A stretch of 64,000 bases of DNA, taken from contig CM055895.1 of the NCBI GenBank assembly GCA_029582155.1, positions 10,454,544-10,518,543 of the forward strand, written 5' to 3'. The position numbers were made by a program, and so were the translations under genes. Source of the DNA: Panopea generosa. Taxonomy: Eukaryota > Mollusca > Bivalvia > Adapedonta > Hiatellidae. Below the pieces are notes generated by a model, which was not told the origin of the DNA, searched no databases, and saw only the letters and a program-made list of their open reading frames with translations. Every line of letters begins with the position of its first letter. The first letter of the stretch is position 1. Positions 1 through 13,215 of this stretch are shown one piece after another.

Positions 1-79
1 TTCTAGTTGACCGGAACTGGAATTAATTCATACGTTTGATATACGTTTTATGATATGCAAATTGTTGTAAACGACTAAA

Positions 80-395
80 AGGTTTTGCTGGTGAGTATAA
101 AATACCTCGAAATGTGTTCATAGCATCCATTTATATTTGGCGGTTTGCTAGTACAGTAGACAGCCTAGTTTTCACATCATTATTTAATTGAGGTTAACCC
201 ATCTTGTGGGATGTGGTTGCAATGCAATTGCTACAATCGCCGGTCGTGGATGATTGAGCGTCCCTTTCACTGTCTTATCTCTATATTTCTTCTGTCTAAT
301 AAAGTAACATCCTTTTCTTGTGTTTGAAGAAACCGGTTTGAGTCCATATTTTGGTAACTGGTTATTCTAACACTGGCCTTATTTCAGTATTTTAT
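80..395 (+). repeat. LTR-like direct repeat, copy 1
   Basis: A TATAAAATACC box lies near position 97 and an AATAAAG polyadenylation-type hexamer near 299. The block from about 205 to 395 (starting near CAATTGCTACAATCGCCGG and ending in a TTTCAGTATTT stretch) recurs at 830-1053. A TATA box followed about 200 bp later by AATAAA, inside a directly repeated block, resembles an LTR. I found no primer-binding site, integrase or reverse transcriptase between the copies, so this could equally be a composite tandem repeat. The left edge is uncertain because the window starts here. Confidence 0.4.
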
Positions 396-419
396 GATAA
401 ATTTTCTTTCTTTATTTAC

Positions 420-828
420 TGAGAGTTAATACAGATGCCGACTGAGAGCCAAACAATGTACACGGAGATTGAGGTCCATCCTATGTAGATGGGGATTGAG
501 AGCCAAACAATGCAGATGTAGACGGAGAGCCAAACAATGTAGATAGAGACTGAAAGCCAAACAATATAGACAGAAACTGAGATACAAACAATGTACATGG
601 AGACTGAGATCCAACCTATGTAGATGGAGATTGAGAGCCAAACAATGCAGATGTAAACGGAGAGCCAAACAATGTAGATAGAGACTGATAGCCAATCTAT
701 ATAGATGTACACGGAGAGCCAAACAACGAAGATGGAGACTGAGATAAAAAAAAGCGTATACTGAGACTGAGAGCCAAACAATGTAGATGGAGACTGAGCG
801 TCAATGCAGATGAAATCATCACTAAATC
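420..828. repeat. Minisatellite, about 30-bp unit
   Basis: Around a dozen degenerate copies of a unit like GAGAGCCAAACAATGTAGAT with spacers of about 30 bp. Open frames across it on the minus strand are low-complexity translations of the repeat and are not genes. The same unit reappears after the second LTR-like block. Confidence 0.85.
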
Positions 829-829
829 T

Positions 830-1053
830 AGTGGAATGTTGTTGTTTTACAATTGCTACAATCGCCGGGCGTGGATGATTCAGCGCCTTTTACCGTCTCT
901 CTCTATCTTTCATATGTCTAATAAAGTTACCTCATTATTTTGTGTTTGAACAAAAATGTTTGAGTCCATATTTACAGTGGAGTTCAAAGTTTGGCAACTT
1001 GTTATTCTTACACTCTAGCTTTTATTATACTGGTCTGATTTCAGTATTTCCTG
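830..1053 (+). repeat. LTR-like direct repeat, copy 2
   Basis: Second copy of the 205-395 block, including CAATTGCTACAATCGCCGG and the AATAAAG hexamer near 920. It lacks the TATA-containing upstream part of copy 1. Together with the minisatellite it gives an A-B-A-B arrangement of about 630 bp period. Confidence 0.5.
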
Positions 1054-1087
1054 CCTAAATTAAGTTATTTTCATCCTATAGTTTCTT

Positions 1088-1250
1088 ATTGACTGAGAGC
1101 CAAACAATGTAGATGTAGACGAAAGACCATACCATGTAAAATGAGACTGCCAGTCAAACAATGTAGATGACGATTGATTACCAAACAATGTGAATGAAGA
1201 CTGAAAGCCAAACAATGTAGATGGCGACTGAGAAATAAATAACATTGAAA
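1088..1250. repeat. Minisatellite, same 30-bp unit as 420-828
   Basis: Five or so degenerate copies of the CCAAACAATGTAGATG-type unit follow the second LTR-like block, completing the composite repeat. Confidence 0.75.
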
Positions 1251-1344
1251 TAAATCAGTCAGTGGCCTGTTTAGCAAAATAGTAATTAATTGCTATATTA
1301 GGTTGATAGCCGATATATTGTTTTGAATTGCACGACTATTGTTA

Positions 1345-1450
1345 TTGTGGCGCCCAAGTCCAGTGGTCGTGCCATTGGATTAGTACTCTAGGGTCCCGGG
1401 TTTGATCTTCGGTTATGACATTGATTAGTATTTCCCACATGTCACATAAA
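1345..1450 (+). mobile_element. tRNA-derived SINE head (degenerate)
   Basis: A box-A-like CCAGTGGTCGTGCCATTGG stretch is followed about 35 bp later by a box-B-like GGGTTTGATCTTC, the spacing of a pol III internal promoter. The cloverleaf is imperfect, so this is a SINE relic and not a functional tRNA gene. Confidence 0.55.
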
Positions 1451-1579
1451 TCGGTGTTGTCCAACGCGCATGTGGGGTAAAAGAATCAGGAATGCTTCTG
1501 GAGTGTATTCCGAATCTTGCACTGTCCTCCAAAAATCTCACAAAATAATAACAGTCACAATAAATAACAATCACGAAGA

Positions 1580-3310
1580 ATATATTTGTACACTCACCAG
1601 ACGGCGATTCAAAATGTCCAGTTGGGGATTCGCCGCGAATCGCCAACTACCAACCAGCTGCCAGTTAGGGATTCGGATTTTTTTAAATCGCTGTTTTATT
1701 ATTTTAACATATCAATTCAATAAAAAAATAAGTTTATAATAATAGATAACACACTATTGCCGGGTTAGTTCTTCAATATAACGAGTACACTCACCAGACG
1801 GCGATTCAAAATGTCCAGTTGGGGATTCGCCGTGAATCGCCAACTACCAACCAGCTGCCAGTTGGGGATTCGGATTTTTTTAAATCGCTGTTTTAATATT
1901 TTAACATATCAATTCAATAAAAAATAAGTTTATAATAATAGATAACACACTATTGCCGGGTTAGTTTTTCAATATAACGAGTATACTCACCAGACGGCTG
2001 ATTCAAAATGTCCAGTTGGGAATTCGCCGCGAATCGCCAACTACCAACCAGCTGCCAGTTGGGGATTCGGATTTTTTTTAAAATAGCTGTTTTATTATTT
2101 TAACATATCAATTCAATAAAGAAAACAGGTATGGGATAATAATAACACCAATGGTGGTTTGGGTCTTCAGTAAAACGAATATACTCACAAGACGGTGATT
2201 CAAAATGGCAAATTTGGGATTCGGGTTTTTTTCAAATCGATATTTGTTTTCGAAAACAAATCAATTCTATAGAAGAACAGTTCATAACAATAAATAAACA
2301 TCGTTCCCGCGCTTTCCTTCAATACCATGAGTATATTCACCATGAGGCGATTCAAAATTTTCAGTTGGGGATTCGCGATGAATCGCCAACTACCAACCAG
2401 TTGCCAGTTGGGGATTCGGATTTTTTTAAATCGTTGTTTTATTTTTCTAACAATTCAATTCGATTAAAAATAAGTTTATAATAATAAAAAAACACACTTT
2501 TGCCGGGTTGGTTCTTCAATATAACGAGTATACTCACCAGACGGTGATTCAAAATGTCAAGTTGGGGATTCGCCGCGAATCGCCAACTACCAACCAGCTG
2601 CCAGTTGGGGATTCGGATTTTTTTTTAATCGCTGTTTTATTATTTTAACATATCAATTCAATAAAGAAAACAGACTGAGGATAATAATAACACCAATGGT
2701 GGTTTGGTTCTTCAATAAAACAAATATACTCACAAGACGGTGATTCAAAATGGCAAATTTGGGATTCTTTTTTCTTTTTTTTTCAAATCGATATTTGTTT
2801 TTGAAACCGTAAATAACAATAAATAATCACCGTTCCCGCGCTGTTCCTTCAATACCATGAGTATATTCACCAGGAGGCGATTCAAAATTTCCAGTTGGGG
2901 ATTCGCGGCGAATCGCCAACTACCAACCAGTTGCCAGTTGGGGATTCGGATTTTTTTTAAATCGTTGTTTTATTTTTTTAAGAAATCAAATCAATTAAAA
3001 ATAAATTTATAATAATAAATAACACACTTTTTCCGGGTTGGTTCTTCAATATAATGAGTATACTCACCAGACGGCGATTCAAAATGTCCAGTTGGGGATT
3101 CGCCTGCGAATCGCCAACTACCAACCAGCTGCCAGTTGGGGACTCAGATTTTATATTTATCTACATACATTTATTATTGATAATATTTTTAAACATATTA
3201 ACACGAGTAAAATATGTAAATGAAATAGTAATTATAATAACGAATCCGAATCCCCAACTGGCGGCTGGTCGGTAGTTGGTTATTCGAATCCCCAACTACC
3301 AACTGCGAAC
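1580..3310. repeat. Satellite-like tandem array, about 196-bp unit, with an inverted terminal copy
   Basis: Nine units, recognised by ACTCACCAGACGG or variants near 1592, 1788, 1984, 2187, 2336, 2531, 2728, 2866 and 3062. Most contain CAGTTGGGGATTCG twice around a GAATCGCCAACTACC core, and several carry the palindromic ATTCGCGGCGAAT or ATTCGCCGCGAAT. Units near 2187 and 2728 share a deviant sequence (GGCAAATTTGGGATTC), so the array has an alternating higher-order pattern. At 3241-3305 an inverted piece (CGAATCCCCAACTACC) closes the array. Open frames here are shadows of the repeat. Confidence 0.85.
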
Positions 3311-3432
3311 TACCTACTAACTTTACAGTCATGAGTTGCGCGACCTATATGGTACTACCACCGGCTGACTCCTGTTACTTCGATAACGTCCTACGTGTGA
3401 CTTACGTCGCACATACGTCAATCAAAACGGCT

Positions 3433-3473
<41 letters not shown>

Positions 3474-4190
3474 GATTTACTATTTACTCAATTTGCAGCA
3501 GTATTACGTATATCACTTACCGTCAAATATTTCATGGTAGTTTCATTATATATCACAACAGTATATTTATTCATTTCTTACCATCTATTACATTTCATGG
3601 TAGTTCAATCAGTATATAAAAACAGTACATTCATTTTTTAGCATCGTCTATTAATTCTCGAGGTAGCATATTCATCCCTACATATGTCCATGTTAAATAA
3701 TATAAGTATCGACTGACAAATTATATAACTTTTTACTTTGCAAATAAAATTTAACACGATTTAATACCATGTTACACTTCAAAATGCCGATTTCCAATAC
3801 TCCATTATAAACACAATATAGCCATTTCAACAACATACGTTCCCAGATTCCCCGGCCTATATCCAAATAAACAACTCTCAATACTGCAGATATAAAATTA
3901 AGTATATATACAAAAAATAACTTATATCTGCTTCTGTCGAAATATAGGTAATGGGAATTTAACTTACTAGAAAACATAATATAAAATGTACTCACCCAAA
4001 AGTGCCACATGTAATATTCAGTTTATGTGGAAATCTCTGCCACAACGATCCCACAATGTTGGAATCTGCTAACTGACAATGTTATCGCAGGTTATCTCAA
4101 GAAAATCATGGAATTAAATTATTATCCGATGTCGTACGACTTTAAACTTCAGATGAATATTCTAAAATCGGACGTACGTAATAAAACTAC
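3310..4190. other. AT-rich stretch without recognised gene; (AT)n tract
   Basis: A pure (AT)n microsatellite lies at 3432-3469. After it, two loose copies of a TTTCATGGTAGTT-type phrase occur near 3530 and 3595. An open frame at 3693-4010 (minus) has no recognisable domain and is probably chance. Confidence 0.5.
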
Positions 4191-4194
4191 ATTT

Positions 4195-4790
4195 GATTAA
4201 GAGCATTTCAATCGACTTTTAGTTTTCTCATAACTCATATTGCCTTTGTTTAAAATATGTGTTGCAAATTTCGATTCTGATGATTGGATTGAAATCCACT
4301 TAAGAAAACCACTATTTATACCATTTTCTTTAAGTTTAAAAAGTAACCCCCTATGACAGAATCGGTCAAAAACTTTAGATATATCACAAAACACCATGCA
4401 TGCAAATTATTTCTTATCAAATGTTTAGCAAATATGATGGTTAATGAGTTGGTATGTTGTTGAATGTTTGGGTAAAGAGCCTAATTGATATGTATACATT
4501 CAATTATTATCATACAGAAAGTTATACATATTTTCAGAAATGATTCTCTCATAAAGTTTGCCACAAGTTAACAATGACACAGATCCGTAATTTGAATCAT
4601 CTGACGTGTCACCTATTTTGTATAACGATGTGACGTTGGCAATTTTCCATACTTTGGGATATGGACATTTACTAAGAAAACAATTTAAAAGAAGAGCCAG
4701 AGGTAATAGCTCAACAGAACATGATTTCGTATTGACAAGCAATAATAATTCAATAAAATACGATTTCATGTTGACAAGCTATAATTAAAT
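4195..4790 (-). pseudogene. Non-LTR retrotransposon reverse transcriptase fragment
   Basis: Two pieces of a CR1/jockey-type reverse transcriptase read on the minus strand. At 4500-4769 is the upstream finger region (VWKIANVTSLYKIGDTSDDS, then SVSLLTCGKLYERII), equivalent to the W-K-x-A-x-V-x-P-L-F-K-K-G and Y-R-P-I-S-L-L motifs. At 4197-4397 is the MVFCDISKVFDRF motif (RT catalytic motif A) followed by LLFKLKENGINSGFLKWI. They are separated by stops and frameshifts, and no endonuclease or C-terminal part is seen nearby. It is a truncated, dead insertion, and its upstream end abuts a minisatellite. Confidence 0.85.
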
Positions 4791-5340
4791 TACAATACAA
4801 TACGATTTCGTGTTTACAAGCTATAATTAAATTCAAATATTATATGATTTCGTGTTGACCAGCTATAATTAAATTTTAATGTTTTTTGATTTCGTGCTGC
4901 CAAGCTGTAATGTAATTTCAATATTATATTTGTGTTTACAGGTTATAATATTATATCAATTAAATATGATTTCATGTCGAAATTTTTTAATTATATTTCA
5001 ATTAAGTGTGATTTCGTGTTGAAAAGCCAGAAGTATAATTCAATAAAATAGGAATTCGTGTTTACAACCTATAATTAAAATTCACTATTATATAATTTTA
5101 TGTTGACAAGCTATGAATAAATTTCAATATTATATGACTTTGTGCTGCCAAGCTATAATTCATTTTCAATATAATAATAATATTGATTTCAAGTTAACAA
5201 GCTATAGTAAAATTTCAATATGATATGATTTCTTGTTGACACGCTATAACTCTATTTCAATATTTTATGATTTTGAATTGATAAGATATGATTATATTTC
5301 AGCAAATAAGATTTGTTCTTGAGAAGATATAACATCATGT
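4690..5340. repeat. Minisatellite, about 54-bp unit
   Basis: About eleven degenerate copies of a unit containing GATTTCGTGTTGACAAGC and TATAATTAAATTTCAATAT. The array overlaps the end of the LINE fragment. Confidence 0.8.
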
Positions 5341-5484
5341 TAACAGTGTAAACCCCAAGCAAAATACCGAATGATTCAATATTGTAAATACCCGATTTTT
5401 AGAACGTTTTCTGTGTTTACAAAAAAAAACAAAAACGAAACATATTTCAAAACTATATACCAAGTTTCTTCACGTTGTACTCGC

Positions 5485-6130
5485 CCCAGCGTTGGCATTA
5501 TTTCTTCAGGTTAAAGTTTTTATATCAGGTAAGATATCTTTGCAACCACTCAATCGATAAGAATGAAACTTCACATGTGTGTTCAGCATCATTAATAGAA
5601 AGCACATAGACAAAGACAATAACTCATTTTAACAGAGTTAAGGCCCTTTTGACTTTTTCAGGTTAAAATTTATCAGGTAAGATGTCTATGCAACCATTCA
5701 TTGGATATTAATGAAATTTCAAATGTGTGGTTGCATCATCAACGGAACCCACAGAGGCAAGAACCATAACTCTGGGCTGCATTTTGGATAATTACGGTCC
5801 TTTCAGATTTAGAAAATGTTGTTGGAGTTTTTGAGTGGATACATATTTTATCAACATATAATTGGACATGAATCAAACTTCACATTGCGTTCAAAATCTT
5901 GTAGGAAGTTCATAGATTGCCTTTTGGCAGAATTATTGCTCTTTTAGACTTAAAAAATCGGTTAGAGTTTTTGAGAGGTTTAAAATTATTTAGTTGGTAA
6001 ATATTTCATCAAATGATCATTCGACTTAAATAGAACTTCACATATGTATTCAGCATCATCAACGGAACGCACTGAGATATGAACCATCAATCTGAGTTAT
6101 AATTTTTCACTTTTTTATAAAGCTTTATTT
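5485..6130 (-). repeat. Diverged copies of the repeat family at 14475-15480, opposite orientation
   Basis: About four units of some 150 bp. Phrases such as GATATCTTTGCAACCACTCA and GAAACTTCACATGTGTGTTC are reverse complements of the units at 14.5-15.5 kb. More diverged than that array and with no recognisable element end. Probably an old insertion of the same family. Confidence 0.65.
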
Positions 6131-7160
6131 GTTTTTAGATTTAAATTTGTTTTAAATTTATTTGTTCATTTTCAAAAAAAGTTTTCTTTTCTTTCTATTT
6201 TTTTCACGAAAGCGTATCTAGGTGTGATAAACTGTGCATGCTTGAACAAGACTATTCCAGCTATAAATCCATTTCATGAACTTATACCGATATACGTATG
6301 AAGTAAAGTTATATATATTGTATATGTATATTGCATATATTGTATATGTAAATACTGAACAACTTAAAATGTGGATGTCTAGCATGGATACACTGTTTGT
6401 ATTGGTACAGGACTATATATCCATTTACAAGAACTGGTATATTACCATATAATTTGAAGGTAGTGCATATATCGCATATGTAACACATTGATAAAATACT
6501 CTTGAAACAGAAGATCGTCTCAACTACAGCCTACACTCTATTTTAAATTCTTGTTGGAATTATTTCAGGTAATGTTTAATTAGTATTTCTTGATATGCTT
6601 AATCAACTTATATTATTCTATTCATACAATTGTAGTATATAGGGATATTATACTTGCATGGTGTGCTTAAAGTTAGGTATTGGCATACCTATCGGGTTAT
6701 TTGTCTAAAATGTTCAAGTAAGTTTAAAGTTTGAACGACCAAAATAAGTAATATTAAGTCAATATAGGCCATCCATTCACATTTTTATTAAAAAAATATA
6801 TATATTAATTATGAATTTATATTAAATAGACAAGCAATGATAATAGATTAATTCCACCACCCCTAAGTATTTATATTAATTGTCTTCAAATTGGTATATA
6901 TTTCCTGAAATGACTGTAACAGATGATTTGAAAAAGCATCAAAATAGTCAAGAGTGCTGTCCTTCCGACAGCTCTTGTTATATATTAAAATTGGAACGGG
7001 TAATTTAATAAGACATGCATTACAAATGTTTTAAAGGAATAGATCAACATTTTTTCACCAATGCTAAACATTGCTGCTTACAGCGAAATATTATCAAAGT
7101 TGCATACAGTATATCTTCATATCAGCATTACGTCTAACAAGCTTCAATAGTTTACTTATT
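6130..7160. other. 3' flank of the SLC22 gene; no gene recognised
   Basis: AT-rich sequence containing (TATATTG)-like runs near 6310-6350 and a bulged hairpin at about 6951-6978 (CAAGAGTGCTGTC / GACAGCTCTTG). That hairpin resembles the CAAGAGCTGTC phrase at the start of the element near 14475. The distal part probably contains the 3' UTR of the transporter gene. Confidence 0.5.
6784..6789 (-). terminator. Candidate polyadenylation hexamer for the SLC22 gene
   Basis: AATAAA on the minus strand, 375 bp beyond the stop codon at 7164-7166. It would give a 3' UTR of about 0.4 kb. The sequence is AT-rich, so chance occurrence is likely. Confidence 0.25.
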
Positions 7161-7163
7161 CAA

Positions 7164-10100
7164 TCAGAATTTTGTGAAAGTTTCTTCAACATTGGCACCA
7201 TCTTTTAAATGTTTCTCATTTTTGTTTGTATTAAATGTGTCTTCCAGTACTAGACCTTTGGTTTCTTTGAGTATCAGCATGAGACATGCCGATGCTATCA
7301 TTAACATTCCGCTCAGGAAATACAGCAGCCCTGAAACGTCGTCATTCTAAATGAAAATTAACAAATTATTTATAGTTATAAGTCAAGAGCAGCATTTAAA
7401 ATGTGCGCACAGCATATTAGACTTTTGAAATGGGATTAATTTGTGTTTGAACATTTTTATATAACAACGGCAATGTTAAGTTCTTTTATTAGTATTTGCC
7501 GACATATCTATTTAAATTCTAGGGAAACATAACTGTTAAAATCAGTCTTGTAGTTTTAATAGTTTTACCCATAAAAATCGAATGCAAATCAACAAACGAC
7601 GTTAAATAAATGGGTGAACAATTTAAGGTTGTTAAGGTATTGGTTAGAACCCAATTCATCAACAGATATTTGTAATTGTATGTGAGCAGTCAAAAGTAAA
7701 TCAGTATACATTAGAACCCAACTCATCAACCAATGTATGAAAATAATATCAGGGCAGTTAGTAAATAAGTATTCATTGTAAGCCAACTCATCAACCAATG
7801 TATGAAAATAATATCAGGGCAGTTAGTAAATAAGTATTCATTGTAAGCCAACTCATCAACCAATGTATGGAAATAATATCAGGGCAGTCAGTAAATAGGT
7901 ATACATAAGAAACCAACTCATCAACCGATGTATGGAAATAATACCAGGGCAGTCAGTAAATACATATACATTAGAACCCAAATCATCAACCAATGTATGG
8001 AAATAATATCAGGGCAGTCAAATGTTATTATATGTAGGCCACCAGTAAGTAAATATGGAAAAGAACTCAACCAGTGTATGTAAATATATGTTAACAGTCA
8101 GTAAGTAAATATAAATTAGAATCCTACGCATCAACAATGTATGTAATTATATATTGGCTACCAGTAAGTTTACACTAGAATCATCAACTTATGTATGTTG
8201 TTATATGTGGGCTACAAATAAGTAAATATGGATAATTACAACTGTGCTACCAGCTAATAAGTATATATTAGAACCCAAGTCACTAACCAATGTAAGTTAA
8301 TATATGCGGGATACCAGTAGGTAAATATGGATTAGCACCCAACTTATTAACCGATGTATGTAATGATATGTGGACAGTCGCCAGTAAGTAAATACAGATT
8401 TCCCTTCTACTTCCACTGTCTCCATAAACAGAACAAAAACACAATTTCAATTAAATATGTTTAATTGTTAATAACGCTCCAGAGTGCAACCAGCTGATAC
8501 CATACATGTGCATGCATATATTTATCATTCAATATAATAATGCATATCCCTACAACATCACTAAATGTCCTTTTAAAAATATTTCACTAATAATCATATC
8601 ATAATTCTGTGTTAGCATCTCATGATTCCTATATCTTCAATATGCATGCTTTTAAAATCCACCTGTACTTGTCGCGCTCTGAACGCTGAATGACCGATTA
8701 CCGCCAAATGTGCACGGACGATCCGTGCACATACAACAACTCTCTCTTTCGGAGACTGTTAAACAAAGGAAAATAATTTTCTTGTAATTCAAATTTTCAA
8801 AAGTAGAAATTATATTAACCAATGTATGTTATTATCTGTGGACAGTCAGTAAATAAATATCATCAACCAATGTAACTATATTTGGAAAGTCAGTAAGGAA
8901 ATATAGTCTAGAACCCAACCCATTAACCGATGTATGTAATGTTATGTGGACAGTCGACTAAAGGTATATATAGATTAGAACTCAACTCATTAACCATTGT
9001 AGGTAATTATGTGTGGACAGTCAGGAAGCTTATTAGATTAGAATCCAACTCATTAACCTATGTATGTAATCATATGTGAACAATCAGTAGGTAAACTATA
9101 GATATGAACTCAACTCATTAACCAATGTATGTAATTATCTGTAGACAGTCAGTAGGTAAAGATAGATTAGAACCCATTTCACCAATCAATGTATTTATAT
9201 TTAAACAGCCAGTACCAGTCAGACTAGCACCCAACCCAATAACCGGTGTATGTAATTATCAAGGACATATAGATTAGAACCCAACACATTATCTAATATA
9301 TGTAATTATCTGAGAACAGCCACTAAGTAAATATAGATTAGACCTCAACTCATCAACAAATATATGTGATTACCTGTGGACAGTCAGTAAGCAATAGGTA
9401 TAGTTATCGTAATTCATCTGCACTGGTGTGAAAAGATATAATGATATAAGAAAGAATAACACTATTACCAAGAAGACAATTTGTGGCGCTACCATACCCC
9501 CAAACCTGGCAACTGTACTGTGCACTCCGTATGCGATAGTCCTTAAAATGATATAGAAAAGAAAGTTGTCAGACGTTGTATTTTTTATTTACTCTCTATT
9601 TTTTATAATTTATGTACCTAGAGCTAGGGTCATAGAAAAAACTATATGATATAAGAAACGTTGGTTAAACTATATGTATATAAAAATTAGACGGCATATT
9701 GTTATAAATTGCTTTAAAAGTCATTAAATTCATAAATGTTGCATATAACAAATTTATGTAACTACATTTGATATATACAACCGATGTACACAATGAGTGG
9801 TAGAAAGAGTAATTAAAAACATACTGATGGAATTTTATTAATTGAATTTAAGATAAAACGAGTAAGTAATATATATTTTAATTATATTGAGCTGAACTGC
9901 AGTCAAAATGCTTCTTTTGGTATATTATTTTGGTCACAATTCTTTATATATTTTTAATTTAATTTGAACGTTGATATTAATAACAATATTTTGTACCACC
10001 ATTTAGAAAAATGGTTTTTGTGACCGAGCAGTCTAAGGCGCCGTCTCAACATCACTTTCCTTTCACCGCTATGGTCATATGTTCGAGTCCCTTTCGTTCA

Positions 10101-11757
10101 AAAATATTTTTGTGAAAGGGTTTTCCAGTTATTTACAGAAGGACGTTGGTTGGACTCAGATTCATTTTGAAGTCATCCCAAACCAATAAAACTGGATATT
10201 TCATATATAACCTGAAACGTGTTGACGTTAAACCACAATCAAAAAATGATTTAGAGAATTTATAGGTAATTTTGAATTTCAAACATCAATAAATAATACT
10301 GTATACCTGACGACAGTAGGATAAAGCTCTGTAGTATATATCATCAAGATGTTCCAGCCACTTGATACTCCTAGTTTAGCCACAAGGGCTAAAATATTTG
10401 TAATCTGACCACTTATTGGCGAATCTAAATGGAATGTACGAACTATATTAAAACACATTTTAAATCATGGATCATTTTTATGCAAATACATCTTATCAAA
10501 GCACAATATATAGTCAATGGTTTTAATACTGATGTAAAGATGTTTTACTTTATCTTTCAAGTTTCATTGTATTTGAATAATCTTAAGAATCCGGAAAATA
10601 GTTTAATTAGCTGCAATACATTTAGAGCTTTGGAGGGTAAACAAATAGTTTCTACCGCAAAGGTACAATAGACACAATTTTTTATTTTGTTTTCACATAC
10701 ATACCTATGTATTGTAAAACACCTACGGTTAAACCGGCTACACCAGACAGACTAAAAAAGCCAAAGCACACTTTCTTCCTACCAAACCTTAATGAAAAGA
10801 GAACATAAAAACGTGATTTAAATAATTCATTCTTGAAATAGCTAAACAATTGTTGCATATTAACACATAACTAATTGATTTTCTTCCAACGTTTATGCTT
10901 ACAAATGTATGAAATAAATGACAATAAGATAATTAATTATCTAAATCATAATCCATGTACCATTCAATTATTTTGAAAATATTATTTGATACGCACATAG
11001 GGGTAAAATAAATAACTTTCCAATAACTATAAATGGTCACACTTACCAACTCACCAAGAACACGGCTAAGAACGTTCCCGGGACTGGTACTATGTTAATA
11101 AGTAGTATGTTCATGTACAGATCGCCTGCTAGACTTTTCGCTCCAAAGGTCATACCATAGAAACCAAAGCTTGCAGAAAACCTGAATTTACAACAAAATA
11201 TAAATAAAACAAATTCACATGTAAATTATTTCATGATGTTTAAATTTGATTTCTAAATTACTAAATATTATAAAACGATGGCGAATACGTTGTATCAGAC
11301 GGACTTGCCAAATGTGTTTACCATTATAGCAGACGGACTTGTTAGATAAGTTTACCAATATAGCAGACGAACTTGTTTGATAAGTTTACCAATATAGCAG
11401 ACGGACTTGTTAGATATATCTACCAGTATAGCAGACGGAATATAGCGGACTTGTTAGATATGTTTATCAATATAGCAGACGGACTTGTTAGATATGTTTA
11501 ACGATATAGTAAAGGCACTAAAATACGCTTTAGTTAAACAACTTGATCTTATCTTTAGATGAAATCTACCGTAAAAGCAATATAGTGTGATACAATTTAT
11601 ACAAAGTTACAATACAATCGAAAACAAATACCAGTATTTGTAGATTCTAACTATTAACAGGACGCCATAATTTCAAAAATGTTAATTTGTATTAATATAT
11701 ATGTATACTGACGAACTATCTTTACCATTATAGGGTACAATGCATCGAATAATTATA

Positions 11758-11827
<70 letters not shown>

Positions 11828-13183
11828 GATATAATATTTTGTCCGTAAAATACCATTTATTTAAACACTTCTGTGAATAACAATGTTTGTAAATCTTCCA
11901 GCCGGTGTAATCGCTAATCAACCTAGTTATTCCATTGTTGGTTAATCCGAAGACTGGTATTTTCTCTTTTACATTGTTATTTGTAACAATCAAGAGAAAC
12001 AAGGAAACAGAATATGTCATAAATGTTTGTGCAAATATACATCTCACCAAATAAACAGTAGCGCAATTGTCGTCTTAGTGCTCTCCCTTGTCCTAAATAA
12101 GTCAAACGCTGAATATTTTTTGTTCGATGATTGTTGGGATTCTTCATCCTTAACTGTAGCAATGATTTTAGTAAGGTCTGGCTTCTCTGACCGGTTTACT
12201 TTCGCAATGGCAGCAACTACATTATCGGCGTCTTCAAATCGTTGCTTAGTAACTAACCAGCGGAAACTTTCTTGTACAAACCTGAGATGCATATAGGGAA
12301 TTATTTGTATTCTTTCAACTTACATGTATGTTCGCTACAACAATATTCGTCATATTACTTTAAGATTATTGATTGTTTACGACTTCAGATAAGTATGACT
12401 TTTAACGACATCAGCTCAGTTGTATGTATTATAGAATATTCAGTTAAAATATATGATATGAAATAATTCGTGAGTTAAAATATACCAGAGTTTAGTTTAT
12501 TTACCACCATGTTATCAGAAATGGTGCCCCAATAGTTGCAATTGCCAGATGAATTCTTTTCCAATCATGTAACAGCCAAGCAAAAAGTGCAAATAGACCT
12601 GCTTCTAGGGAAAAACTTGGTGTAGCTATTGTCGCTGGACGCCATCTTGAAGGTACGAATTCTACTGGTAGCATGAATTTTACTGCTGTATTGAAACCAA
12701 TACCAATTCCAATGAAAAAAAGCATTGCAGCGTACATTTCCCAAGACACGGAAAAATAAGCAGCCACGTTGAAGATTATTTGTATCAGGAGAGCAAGAAA
12801 GAATGTTGGTTTACGGCCAATTAAATCTGACAGATGACCACAAGTTAAACAGCCAATCGACACTCCGGCAATTTGAATAGTCGTTATCGTAGCAATGGTC
12901 CACTTCCGGTCACACACAAGACCCCACTAATGATAAAATAGAAAGATATGACACAAGTAGTTAGATATAAACTTTTGGTATTTAAAGGGCATAATTCTGT
13001 TGTTACTTCTTATCTGGATATAGTAAATTTTCATATTATATTTATTGTTCAATATCAGCATGCATTTATAAACAATAATACGAGACATCAAAAACAAAAA
13101 ACATGTTAGTACAACAGAAGACGCGGAATTCAATGACAGCCACAACAACAAAATATGTAAATTAATCAAAGTAAGGAACAGGC

Positions 13184-13215
<32 letters not shown>

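Noticed and set aside
10429..10671. 80-codon plus-strand frame between SLC22 exons 5 and 6
   Set aside because: Lies within an intron on the opposite strand, with no domain and AT-rich codon use.
11682..12050. 122-codon minus-strand frame over the (AT)n tract
   Set aside because: Low-complexity Ile/Tyr run through a microsatellite inside SLC22 intron 3.
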